Positions 1 to 9,478 of a stretch of DNA of 40,876 nt are shown in pieces. The first letter of the stretch is position 1; each line of letters begins with the position of its first letter. The stretch lies in the NCBI GenBank assembly GCA_025352785.1, contig JANXSD010000076.1, positions 1 to 40,876 of the forward strand, given 5' to 3'. Position numbers and translations under genes: made by a program. The DNA is from Bacteroidota bacterium (lineage in GTDB: Bacteria > Bacteroidota > Bacteroidia > AKYH767-A > OLB10). The notes under the pieces were generated by a model. The model had not been told where the DNA came from. It did not search any database and saw only the letters and a program-made list of their open reading frames with translations.

Positions 1-1
1 T

Positions 2-3000
2 TCTGGCGCAATTAATTTTGATAGCAAAGGCATAGCAATGAACGATGGTGCAATGGCAGTATATAGTGGAACTTGTGGCGCACTAACTGAAATTGCTTGT
101 GATGATAATAGCAGTGGAAATTTATTGTTTCCAGCTCTTTCTTTAACCGGACAAACACCAGGAAATACTTTGTGGGTTCGCTTTTGGGCATGGAATAATA
201 CCAACAATGGATCGTTTCAAATCTGTGCAAGTACGTTTACTCCCCTCCCCAATGATAACCCTTGCAATGCTATTGTTGTCCCCGTAAATACAACATGTAA
301 TTTTTCCACATATACGAACGCTGGTGCAACTGCAACACTCGGTGTTACTGCTCCCACTTGTTCGAATTATGCAGGTGGTGATGTGTGGTTTACTGCCACA
401 ATTCCTGCTTCAGGATTATTAATTATTGATTCGAATACAGGCGTGATATTAGATGGCGGAATGTCTGTTTACACAGGATCATGCGGTGCGCTAACACAAG
501 TAGCATGTGATGACGATGGTAGTGCAAATGGATTGATGCCAATGCTCACTATTTCAAATTTGGCTCCTGGAACACAAATATGGATTCGCTTTTGGGAGTA
601 CGGTGATGATAACGAAGGAACTTTTTCAATGTGTTTGTACAACCCTTGCAGTGCTGGTCCTCCCGTAAATGATAATTGTATTAATGCCGTTACTTTGATT
701 TTAGGAGTACCAGCCACAGGAACAAATGTATGTGCTACAAATACTGGTGAACCTACTGCACCTGCTTGCTGGATAACCGTGAATCCCATCAATAGTGTTT
801 GGTATGCAGTTCAAGCACCTGCTTCTGGTCAAATTAGAGTTCGTGTAATCCCTAATACATTAACAAATCCTCAAGTAGCAATGTATGGCGGATCGTGTGG
901 TGTTGGAATGACGCTCTTAGGGTGTAACGATAATGCTACTGGATGTGGTACTGCTATCAATTACAGTGCTGATTTAACCGTTAGTGGTTTAATAAATGGA
1001 ACAACTTATTACATCGTGGTAGATGGGTATACTTCTTCCGCAGGCGTATTTGGAATTCTTGCTATTGATGGATCTCAACCACTACCCAATTTATCAAACG
1101 GTCAAGATTGTGGAACCTATTTAGCAGTTTGTGATACGACAATGAGTTTCGGTAATCCCGGATTTCAATCTTTCGGAAATATTTGTGATTATCCGGGGGG
1201 TGGATCAAATTGTTTACTCTCAGGTGAAAGAGGCTCTGTTTGGTTTGAAATCCCTATCAATGCAACTGGATCTTTAGCTTTTAATATCATCCCTAAAGAT
1301 TGGCCTGGATCTCCCAGTACAGGTGGAACGGATTATGATTTCGCAGTATGGAAAACAGCAGGTGCTGGTGCAGTAACATGTGCTCAAATAGCTACCGGAT
1401 CAGCTCCAGTAAAATGTAATTACGATTTCCTTGGAGTGACAGGTCTGTACGGTGCTGTAAACGGTGTAGCTCCTCCGCAATACCCAGGTTTTGGAACCGC
1501 ATACTTGAGTACTATTCCAGTTGTCGCTGGCGAAATCTATGTATTAGTTGTATCTAATTTTTCGAATAGCTCTGCCGGTTTTGATGTTCAGTTTTCAAAT
1601 ACTTCACCAGTCGTTTACGCTTCAACAGGGACTTCGTCTACTTGGTCGGGTGGGTTGGATAATGGTTGGTTTAAAAAAGAAAACTGGGGTGGATGTCCTG
1701 TGCCCACGTGTACTAGAGATGCCATTATTAATGGTGGAATTTCTATCCAGCCAACAATAAGTGCCGTTGGTGCGAATGCGCGATCTGTTATCATAAATCC
1801 TGGTGCAGTTTTGACATTAATGGCTGGTCAAACGCTAAACGTTTGTCAGGATTTTACGAACTATGGAAGCTTCATTGCTTCAACAACGTCAACCTTGTTA
1901 TTCGCCAATGCCAATGTAAATCAAAATCTAAATGGGAGTTTAGTATCTCCAAACTCGATGGGAAATGTTACGATAAATAAAACTGGTGGTTTCGTAAAAC
2001 TTTTACAGAATGCGGAGATGACTGGTGATTTTCTTGTTGCCAATAATACTTCAACTTTTGATGCCAATAGTAAATTACATCGATTAGGCGGAGACTTTAC
2101 AAACTCAGGATTTTATAACTCGGGTATAGGTACACTTGAATTAAATGGTTTGTCACCTCAATCTTATTTTAATAGTACATCAGTAAATAATGTAACAATG
2201 AAACATACAAGTACAGGCGTTACACTAAACACAAATTTAATTTTAGCAAATACTGGTATTTTAACATTAACATCAGGAAAAATTATAACATCCGGCACTA
2301 CTGAAGTACAAATTTTTAATCGTGCATCTGCATCATCAACTTCAGGAAATGCATCGAGTTATGTGGAAGGATTATTAAGAAGATATATTAACGCAACGGG
2401 GTCGTATGATTTTCCTGTTGGTAATTCTGTAAAAGGTTATGAAATGGCAAATGTAAATTTTGCGTATGTAGGAAATCCAACCGTTATTGATTATGTGCTT
2501 GCAAGTTTTCAATCGTATGGTGCTGTTCCTGTTGCATTGAATGTTACCAACTGTGCTGCTAATTTTACTTCGCCCGCTCTTGATAATGGCAAATGGATTT
2601 TTACAACTTCTGGAACTTCAACCTCTGGTAATTTCGATCTGACATTGCATAATTCTAATTATTCTAATGCCGGTGGAATATGGACTATCATGTCTGATTT
2701 TGGTGGTGGATGGGCTCTTGCAAATGGAAATTGTGTTGTTTCACCTGTCACAGCAGTAACACGAACTACAATGAATGGTTTAAGTGGAAGTTTTGGAACT
2801 GCACAAGGACCTAGCGCATTACCCATCGAATTATTGTCAATCAATGCAATTGTTGTAAATAATTTAATCCAATTGAAATGGATAACAGCGAGTGAAGAAA
2901 ATAATAAGGGCTTTAAAATTTTGCGCGCTGCAGAGAATGGTATTTTTGAAAAAATAGGATGGGTAAATGGATTTGGAAATTCATCTGTACTAAGAAATTA

Positions 3001-3385
3001 TTCTTTCAATGATTTTAATGTGAAAAGTGGTTCGTATTATTATTATAGATTGCAACAAGTAGATTTTGATGGCATTGAAACATTGAGCCCAATTGTATCT
3101 GCAAATATAGCAGTGAAATATAACGATGCATCAATATTTCCAAATCCAGTATTCGACGAATCTTTATTAACTTTTACTAATGAATCTAACGAAGGACTTA
3201 CTATTGAAGTGGTAAATACATTTGGTCAATCTATCGTGATACTAAATAATCAAACATTTCCTTTAGGGATCAATAAGCTGCTTATTAATCCTGAACATTA
3301 TGCTTGTAAACCTGGAATTTATAATTTGTTAATTCGATCAAATAAAAGCGAAACTCATTTAAAATTTCTTTATTTGGATAAGTAG
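2..3385 (+). CDS. Giant T9SS-secreted modular protein, 5' end outside window (paralogue 1)
   Basis: The reading frame is open to the left edge, so the 1127 residues visible are the C-terminal part of a longer protein; the ATG at 38 is internal, because the codons before it continue a repeat. Visible modules in order are: end of a beta-sandwich repeat (to about nt 240), a full copy (about 251-645, sharing VYTGSCGALTQVACDDD with the first), a third related repeat (about 665-1080), a GQDC...FGNICD domain (from 1100), the WSGGLDNGWF...NWGG motif (from about 1643), a repetitive beta-rich stretch resembling a solenoid, an Fn3-like domain starting LPIELLS (2819), and a T9SS type A sorting domain starting near ASIFPNP (3128). 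The N-terminal repeats resemble PPC/CUB-like adhesive sandwiches. The sorting domain implies export by T9SS and retention at the surface or release. No catalytic motif is seen, so adhesion or binding is an inference only. Confidence 0.85.
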   Translation, partial: SGAINFDSKGIAMNDGAMAVYSGTCGALTEIACDDNSSGNLLFPALSLTGQTPGNTLWVRFWAWNNTNNGSFQICASTFTPLPNDNPCNAIVVPVNTTCNFSTYTNAGATATLGVTAPTCSNYAGGDVWFTATIPASGLLIIDSNTGVILDGGMSVYTGSCGALTQVACDDDGSANGLMPMLTISNLAPGTQIWIRFWEYGDDNEGTFSMCLYNPCSAGPPVNDNCINAVTLILGVPATGTNVCATNTGEPTAPACWITVNPINSVWYAVQAPASGQIRVRVIPNTLTNPQVAMYGGSCGVGMTLLGCNDNATGCGTAINYSADLTVSGLINGTTYYIVVDGYTSSAGVFGILAIDGSQPLPNLSNGQDCGTYLAVCDTTMSFGNPGFQSFGNICDYPGGGSNCLLSGERGSVWFEIPINATGSLAFNIIPKDWPGSPSTGGTDYDFAVWKTAGAGAVTCAQIATGSAPVKCNYDFLGVTGLYGAVNGVAPPQYPGFGTAYLSTIPVVAGEIYVLVVSNFSNSSAGFDVQFSNTSPVVYASTGTSSTWSGGLDNGWFKKENWGGCPVPTCTRDAIINGGISIQPTISAVGANARSVIINPGAVLTLMAGQTLNVCQDFTNYGSFIASTTSTLLFANANVNQNLNGSLVSPNSMGNVTINKTGGFVKLLQNAEMTGDFLVANNTSTFDANSKLHRLGGDFTNSGFYNSGIGTLELNGLSPQSYFNSTSVNNVTMKHTSTGVTLNTNLILANTGILTLTSGKIITSGTTEVQIFNRASASSTSGNASSYVEGLLRRYINATGSYDFPVGNSVKGYEMANVNFAYVGNPTVIDYVLASFQSYGAVPVALNVTNCAANFTSPALDNGKWIFTTSGTSTSGNFDLTLHNSNYSNAGGIWTIMSDFGGGWALANGNCVVSPVTAVTRTTMNGLSGSFGTAQGPSALPIELLSINAIVVNNLIQLKWITASEENNKGFKILRAAENGIFEKIGWVNGFGNSSVLRNYSFNDFNVKSGSYYYYRLQQVDFDGIETLSPIVSANIAVKYNDASIFPNPVFDESLLTFTNESNEGLTIEVVNTFGQSIVILNNQTFPLGINKLLINPEHYACKPGIYNLLIRSNKSETHLKFLYLDK

Positions 3386-3676
3386 TTTTTTGATTATTGT
3401 ATTTTTCAAGAAGACTAATTTAAGTGCCATAACTTGCCCATAATTTGCTGGTTTTTTTATCTTTTTCTCGATATAACTTCCTTATAGGCCTTAAATTTCA
3501 ACTATAATAGAACTTTTTACGCCTCAATTTTTGGTAACATTTTACGAATTCCATCGTTAAAATAAGTTGCTTACTTAATAATTCTAACCATTCGCCCATG
3601 CTATTATGCCAATTACGTTAAAAGTGAATAAATCGCAATATCATAATAGTATTTTGTAATTAAGAACTAATTTCCC
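3386..3676. other. AT-rich intergenic stretch before the first small secreted gene
   Basis: These 291 bases separate giant paralogue 1 from the small gene at 3677. I see no exact TAnnTTTG box, no hairpin with a T tract and no RNA gene. Whatever promoter serves the 3677-8999 gene pair should lie here, but it cannot be placed by eye. Confidence 0.4.
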
Positions 3677-4069
3677 ATGATCTCACCACAAAAATTTTCT
3701 GGTTATAAATTATTATTTCTAATAGCCATTTTGACTATAGCAAGTTTTACCCTGCAGGGACAAAATAGGTTGGAAAGGAATGACGCGGCAGTTATTGAAC
3801 TTAAGAATTTTTCAGAAGAAAAGATGCTTCCTGTATTGAATCAACTATTGAATAAAAATTCTGGGTTGAAAATTCAAGGTTACTGTTTAGGACAAGATTT
3901 AGTGGTGTTCACTTTTGATGAGAAAAAATTTGCAACATCAAAAGATGTTTCAATATTTTTAGAAGACAATGGATATATCGCATATCTAAAAGAAAATATG
4001 AATTCATTAGATGTAATCGCTAATTGTAAAAGTCCTTATAAAAAAAGTATAGAGAAAGTTAAATTGTAA
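3677..4069 (+). CDS. Small secreted protein paired with giant T9SS protein (copy 1)
   Basis: This 130-residue protein begins with a signal peptide (hydrophobic core about residues 11-25, likely cleavage after the LQGQ near residue 29). The mature part reads as strand-helix-strand-strand-helix-strand, the order of a ferredoxin-like/HMA-type fold; this is my reading of the pattern, not a computed prediction. It has two cysteines (70 and 117) and no CxxC metal site. It is paralogous to the gene at 9074: both have a G[YF]C motif, a DV before the second helix, a [LI]K.N segment and a final cysteine exactly 13 residues from the C-terminus. It lies 64 bases upstream of a giant T9SS gene, as its paralogue does. 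I do not recognise a named family. An accessory, chaperone or surface-partner role for the neighbour is inferred only from position. Confidence 0.75.
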   Translation: MISPQKFSGYKLLFLIAILTIASFTLQGQNRLERNDAAVIELKNFSEEKMLPVLNQLLNKNSGLKIQGYCLGQDLVVFTFDEKKFATSKDVSIFLEDNGYIAYLKENMNSLDVIANCKSPYKKSIEKVKL

Positions 4070-4133
4070 ATCGATAAAGAATAAAGATAAAATATTCTAA
4101 AAAATTTTATAGTCCATTTTCAATAATTATGTC

Positions 4134-7100
4134 ATGAAAAATAGTTGTAGAATAAAGAAATTGTTTTCGGTTATATTAATGATGTTCATCTTTGTATATT
4201 CAGGGTATGGACAAATTCCTTATTTGACATCTGGTTCAAATTATAATCAAACTTTTGATGGGATTCTATCATCTGTCCCATCCAATAATACTACTCAATC
4301 AATACCCGTATTACCAACTGGATGGGTTTGGATAGAAACCGGTTCAAATGCAAATTCCACATATCGCGTTGATAATGGAACATCAAACACAAGTGACTTT
4401 TATTTACTTGGTGCAACCAATTCTACTGAACGTGCAATCGGAGGTTATTCAAGTAATAATTTGCAATCGGAATGGGGTGCTTCTTTAATAAATAATGCTG
4501 GAGTAACATTAACGGATTTCACTCTTACCTACACTGGTGAACAATGGCGAGATGGGGGAAGTCCATCTGCTGTAAAAAATGTGGATGCGTTCTCTTATTC
4601 TGTAAATAGTGCAACATCATTAACAACAGGGATATGGAATAATGTTACTCAATTAAATTTCACTGCACTTGTAAATAATAATTCTTCCGATATAACATTA
4701 AATGGAAATTCAGTTGCAAATAAAATAGTAATAACATTTACTGTAACTGGAATTTCATGGGCACCAGGACAAACATTATGGATACGTTGGACAGATCCAA
4801 ACGAAAGTGGTAATGATGATGCCATGGGCATTGATGATTTAATATTTTCTGCAGCAGTTCCAACAATAACTACCTCTTCTATTTCACCTTTAACGTATTG
4901 TTCTGGATCTACTGTGTCAGTACCGTACACTAAAACAGGAAGTTTTGCTGGTGGAAACGTTTTTACTGCTCAACTTTCTGATGCAACAGGTTCATTTGTT
5001 TCACCAATAAATATTGGTTCCCTTTCTTCAACAACATCTGGAACAATAACAGCTACAATTCCCGTAGCGACTTCTACAGGAACACTGTATAGAATTAGAG
5101 TTGTTTCAAGTACACCCTCTATTATTGGAACAAATAACGGAAGTAATATTTCGATTACATCAAAACCAACAGCAACAATTTCATATTCAGGTAGTCCGTT
5201 TTGTACTAATTATTCTGGTGCACAATCAGTTAATTTAACGGGTACTTTAGGAGGAACATTTAGTTCAGCAGGAGGATTAACAATTGTACCATCATCGGGA
5301 CAAATAACACCATCATCAAGCACTGCAGCTTCTTACACAGTAACCTATACGATGTCTGCAACGGGTGCTTGTCCTTTGCAAACCGCAACAACAAATATTA
5401 CTATTTCATCTCCACCACCTTGTACCTTAGGAACTGGTGTTGTAAACGTTGCTTCCTTACCCTTTATCTCTAACGGAAGAACTACATGTGGTAAAGTAAA
5501 TAACCTAACATCCGCAAATACATTGTCATGTGGCATTTCAAATTACCTTAGTGGTGAGGATGAAGTGTTTATTTTTACTCCTACATCATCAGGAAATATT
5601 ACAATTAATCTTATCTCAAATGGATCAAGAACGGGTTTAATGTTGTATGATGGTTGCCCTTTAAGTGGAAGTTGTTCTACTACTTCATGTATCGGTTACG
5701 AACAAAGTAGTTCTGGAAATAAATCACTTTGTGCAAATGTTACAAGCGGTGTTACCTATTATTTAATAGTTGATTCGTGGGCAAATCCTAATTGCAATAG
5801 TTATGATATTAATATTGATGCACCCATATCTTCTTTACCAGGATCAGTATGTGCAAATGCAATTACAATTCCTTCGATGCCTTATACTCTTACCAATGAA
5901 ACAACAAAATGTAGAGGTAATGATTATACAAATGCAAGTATAGGTTCTTGTGGTACTATTTATGAATCGGGAGAAGATAAAGTGTATGTTTACAATGCTG
6001 TTTCTGCAGAGTGTATCGGAATTACAATTACGGGTGCTAATAGTAATTCAATAGGGTTTCAAGTTTATTTAGGTTGTCCTGGTTCTGCTGGAACATTGTG
6101 TGTTGGAAATTCTGGTGGTGCAGTAAGTGGAACATTATCGGGTACCGTAACGCTTAGTACACCTGGCACTTATTATATCGTTGTAGATAATCAAGCTGCT
6201 CCTAGTTATGTTAATTATAATATTTCAATTGCATCTTTCGGTGCAGGAGTAACAAATGATCTTCCATGTAATGCAATACCATTAACATTAGGAGTATCTT
6301 ATGTTGGAACAAATACTTGTTCATCGGGGGCTAGTGAACCAGCTACACTTCCTGCATGTTGGGGACCTGGTGGGAACGTAAGAAATACTGTTTGGTTTAA
6401 AGTGGTAGCTCCATCTTCTGGAAGTATTCGTGCACGTGTAATTCCTAACTCCTTAACGAATCCACAAATTGCACTTTATTCAGGAACATGCGGAACATCC
6501 ATGACATTAAAAGGGTGTAGTGATGACGCTTCATCATGCGGAACAACTACTAATTATAGTTCAGATTTAACAGTTTCAGGATTGATAGCGGGTAATACTT
6601 ATTTTATTGTTGTTGATGGTTATGGAATTCTTACAGGAAGTTTTGGAATTTTAGCTATTGATGGAAGTCAACCATTGCCTCCTTTATCAAATGGTCAAGA
6701 TTGTGGAAGTTATATTCAAGTTTGTGATACCACGATGAGTTTTGGAAATCCTGGATTTCAATCGTTCGGAAATATTTGTGATTTCGATGGCTCTGGTGCA
6801 AATTGTTTGAACGCTGGTGAAAGAGGCTCTGCATGGTTTGAAGTAACAATGAGTACTAATGGTGTTCTTGAATTTTCAATCGTTCCTAAAGATTGGTCTG
6901 GCCCTGCAATGCCTGTTGGTAATGAAACAGATTACGATTTTGCTGTTTGGAAAACTGTAGGAACTGGCGCTGTAACATGTGCCGACATCGCTACACCGAT
7001 TAATGCAGTACCTCTTAGATGTAACTATAGTGCTCTTGGTCTTACTGGATTATATAGTGCAGCAAATGGAGTACAACCTCCGCAATATCCAGCCGGTTAT

Positions 7101-8999
7101 GCAGGAGCTTTTTCTAGTCAAATAAATGCTTTAGCTGGTGAACATTATGTGATTTTAGTTAGTAACTACGCAACTAGTACATCTGGTTTTGATATTATTT
7201 TCAGTAATACTTCACCTATAGTTTATGGTGGTGGCGGATCCAATGCTGTTAGTTGGTCAGGTGGCACTGATACCGATTGGTTTAAAAAAGAAAATTGGGG
7301 TGGTTGTGCAATTCCTTCTTGCTCACTTGATGCAATCGTAAATGGCGGAATAATTTTGCAACCTGCTATTAGTGCTCCCGCTAATGCGAAGTCAATTTTA
7401 ATTAATCCAGGTGCAACACTTAAATTAAATTCAAATAAGACCTTAACAGTTTGTGAGAATTTTACAAATCTCGGAACATTTAATTCTGGTTCAGGATCAA
7501 CTGTAATTTTTAACAATAATACTTTCAATCAAAATATTGATGGAAATTTATTAGGAACGAATGCTTTCTCAAATGTTACAATAACAAAATCAGGAGGTGT
7601 AGTAAAAATATTTAAAGATGTGGAAATGAAAGGTGATTTCATGATCTCCAATGGTTCATCCGCATTCTCTGCAAATAGTAATTTGCATATAGTCGGTGGT
7701 GATTTTACAAATAATGGAAATTACTTAACTGGCATTGCTGGAATCCTAGAATTAAATGGCAGTACTCCTCAGAATTATTACAATTTTGGAACCTTGAACA
7801 ATGTAAACATCAATAATGTAAGTGCAAGTGGTGTTACTATTTATTCAGATCTTGAAGTTGGAAATAACGGAATTCTTACTTTAACAAATGGAAGAATTAA
7901 TACAACTCCATTTACAGAAGTTAGAGTATTAAATAGAAATATTTCTTCTGTTACAAGTGGAAACAATTTTAGTTTCATTAATGGAAATTTACGAAGAAGA
8001 ATAAATTCACAAGGCTCTTATAATTTTCCAGTTGGAGAGGCAAGTAAAGGATACCAATTGGCAAATGTAAATTTTAATAATATCTCCAATCCAACTACCA
8101 TTGATAATATCGTCGTCAACTTTCAACCCTATGCTTCATTACCTCCGTCTACTGGTGCTACTGATTGCGGGATTAATTACACATCTCCTGTGCTCGATAA
8201 TGGTAAATGGAATTTCGTTTCTACTTCTAATGCTTATTCGGGAGACTTTGATCTTACTCTTCATAATTTGAATTATACGAATGCGGCTGCCCAATATACG
8301 ATCATGAATGATCAAGGCGGTGGATGGATGATCGCAAATGGAAATTGTGCTCCTTCCATTGTAACTGCAGTAAAACGAAATAGCATGACTGGTTTAATTG
8401 GAGATTTTGGAACAGCACAAGGACCAGGTTTATTGCCAATCGAGTTGCTCTCATTCACTGCAAAGCCACTTTCAACATTCATTCAATTAAACTGGACAAC
8501 CGGCTCTGAAAAAGAAAATCGAGGCTTCGATATACAACGCTCTGATGCTAATGGTGCATTTGAAACAATCGGCTGGATAAATGGTGCTGGTACAACCAAT
8601 ATTCAAAAGTATTATCAGTTTAATGATATTAATGTAAAAGCAAGTACACTTTATTATTATCGATTACATCAAATTGATTTTAATGGAAAGGCATCGTACA
8701 GTCCTATAATTTCTTGTCAACTGAAAGGACGATTCCTTAATGCATCTGTTTTCCCAAATCCAGTTGCCGAAGAGTCGGTACTTACTTATTTTCTAGAAAA
8801 TGATGCTAACGTAATGGTTAGTTTGATAAACACTTTAGGAGAGGAAATAATTATTCAAGAAAACACACTTTTGCATCAAGGGACCCAACATTTATTTATC
8901 AAAACAACGCCTCTCCATGTTTCCGATGGTTTATATACTCTTAAAATTAATGCTTCTGGGAAGGAGGAATTTTTGAAAATAATCATATCATCCAAATAA
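4134..8999 (+). CDS. Giant T9SS-secreted modular protein (paralogue 2)
   Basis: This is a complete 1621-residue protein. A signal peptide (about 1-26, ending YSGYGQ) leads into a 235-residue beta-rich domain with FDG...LPTGW and DDAMGIDDL landmarks, of the kind found at the N-terminus of many Bacteroidetes secreted proteins. Ig-like segments follow (about 240-428). Three PPC-like sandwich modules come next (about 430-565, 570-700, 707-850), with EDEVF.F or EDKVY and YY[LI]VVD landmarks. Then come the GQDCGSY domain (from 854), the WSGGTDTDWF...NWGG motif (1040), a repetitive beta-rich stretch, an Fn3-like domain (from 1434, LPIELLSF) and a T9SS type A sorting domain (about 1537-1621, ASVFPNP). 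It is very close to paralogue 1 from the GQDC domain onward. The many cysteines suggest disulfides formed in the periplasm. No enzyme motif is visible. It is probably co-transcribed with the small gene 64 bases upstream. Confidence 0.9.
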   Translation: MKNSCRIKKLFSVILMMFIFVYSGYGQIPYLTSGSNYNQTFDGILSSVPSNNTTQSIPVLPTGWVWIETGSNANSTYRVDNGTSNTSDFYLLGATNSTERAIGGYSSNNLQSEWGASLINNAGVTLTDFTLTYTGEQWRDGGSPSAVKNVDAFSYSVNSATSLTTGIWNNVTQLNFTALVNNNSSDITLNGNSVANKIVITFTVTGISWAPGQTLWIRWTDPNESGNDDAMGIDDLIFSAAVPTITTSSISPLTYCSGSTVSVPYTKTGSFAGGNVFTAQLSDATGSFVSPINIGSLSSTTSGTITATIPVATSTGTLYRIRVVSSTPSIIGTNNGSNISITSKPTATISYSGSPFCTNYSGAQSVNLTGTLGGTFSSAGGLTIVPSSGQITPSSSTAASYTVTYTMSATGACPLQTATTNITISSPPPCTLGTGVVNVASLPFISNGRTTCGKVNNLTSANTLSCGISNYLSGEDEVFIFTPTSSGNITINLISNGSRTGLMLYDGCPLSGSCSTTSCIGYEQSSSGNKSLCANVTSGVTYYLIVDSWANPNCNSYDINIDAPISSLPGSVCANAITIPSMPYTLTNETTKCRGNDYTNASIGSCGTIYESGEDKVYVYNAVSAECIGITITGANSNSIGFQVYLGCPGSAGTLCVGNSGGAVSGTLSGTVTLSTPGTYYIVVDNQAAPSYVNYNISIASFGAGVTNDLPCNAIPLTLGVSYVGTNTCSSGASEPATLPACWGPGGNVRNTVWFKVVAPSSGSIRARVIPNSLTNPQIALYSGTCGTSMTLKGCSDDASSCGTTTNYSSDLTVSGLIAGNTYFIVVDGYGILTGSFGILAIDGSQPLPPLSNGQDCGSYIQVCDTTMSFGNPGFQSFGNICDFDGSGANCLNAGERGSAWFEVTMSTNGVLEFSIVPKDWSGPAMPVGNETDYDFAVWKTVGTGAVTCADIATPINAVPLRCNYSALGLTGLYSAANGVQPPQYPAGYAGAFSSQINALAGEHYVILVSNYATSTSGFDIIFSNTSPIVYGGGGSNAVSWSGGTDTDWFKKENWGGCAIPSCSLDAIVNGGIILQPAISAPANAKSILINPGATLKLNSNKTLTVCENFTNLGTFNSGSGSTVIFNNNTFNQNIDGNLLGTNAFSNVTITKSGGVVKIFKDVEMKGDFMISNGSSAFSANSNLHIVGGDFTNNGNYLTGIAGILELNGSTPQNYYNFGTLNNVNINNVSASGVTIYSDLEVGNNGILTLTNGRINTTPFTEVRVLNRNISSVTSGNNFSFINGNLRRRINSQGSYNFPVGEASKGYQLANVNFNNISNPTTIDNIVVNFQPYASLPPSTGATDCGINYTSPVLDNGKWNFVSTSNAYSGDFDLTLHNLNYTNAAAQYTIMNDQGGGWMIANGNCAPSIVTAVKRNSMTGLIGDFGTAQGPGLLPIELLSFTAKPLSTFIQLNWTTGSEKENRGFDIQRSDANGAFETIGWINGAGTTNIQKYYQFNDINVKASTLYYYRLHQIDFNGKASYSPIISCQLKGRFLNASVFPNPVAEESVLTYFLENDANVMVSLINTLGEEIIIQENTLLHQGTQHLFIKTTPLHVSDGLYTLKINASGKEEFLKIIISSK

Positions 9000-9073
9000 T
9001 TAAGTAATCAAAAGTCGATTTCCGCAACTCTCATGGTTTCTTTTTCGTAAGAAAGGCATAAATATGCCCATCT

Positions 9074-9448
9074 ATGAAACCATTATGCCTGTTTTTGACC
9101 TTTTTTTTAAGTTTTCTTACATCTGCACAACTCGAAGCGCAGGATAATTCTGCAACTATAAATGTTACGGGAGACTTAGTGATTGAAATCCCTAAAGCAG
9201 ATTTAATAAAAACAATACCATCCCTTAAATTGAAACTAAAAGAGATAAAAAATATTTCTTTTGATGGATTTTGTGACAGTAGAAAATTGCTTTTTCTGCA
9301 TACCAATGGTGAATCCCTTTCTGATGTTTTGACAATAATGAAAGAAATGAATCTAATTTATTATATCAAGCAAAATACATCAATAGAACGTGCAAAGAAA
9401 GCATGTTTGAATGAAGATGAAATCAAAAGTAGTTTCATAACAGAATAA
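9074..9448 (+). CDS. Small secreted protein paired with giant T9SS protein (copy 2)
   Basis: This 124-residue protein has a signal peptide (core about residues 4-17, likely cut after QLEAQ, residue 23). Like its paralogue at 3677, it has a mature domain of alternating strands and helices, a GFC motif (Cys67), and a last cysteine (Cys111) exactly 13 residues from the end. Cysteine spacing is 44 residues, against 47 in the other copy. Sequence identity between the two is low outside the landmark positions, so they are old paralogues or fast-evolving. The ATG at 9074 is preferred because the signal peptide begins there. It lies 74 bases after giant paralogue 2 and 30 bases before paralogue 3, so it is probably co-transcribed with the latter. 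Function unknown. Confidence 0.75.
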   Translation: MKPLCLFLTFFLSFLTSAQLEAQDNSATINVTGDLVIEIPKADLIKTIPSLKLKLKEIKNISFDGFCDSRKLLFLHTNGESLSDVLTIMKEMNLIYYIKQNTSIERAKKACLNEDEIKSSFITE

Positions 9449-9478
9449 TTTATTTAACAAAACCGAATCATCCAAACC

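Noticed and set aside
469-792. Minus-strand open frame of 107 codons
   Set aside because: It is antisense to the sandwich repeats of giant paralogue 1 and shows no protein features of its own.
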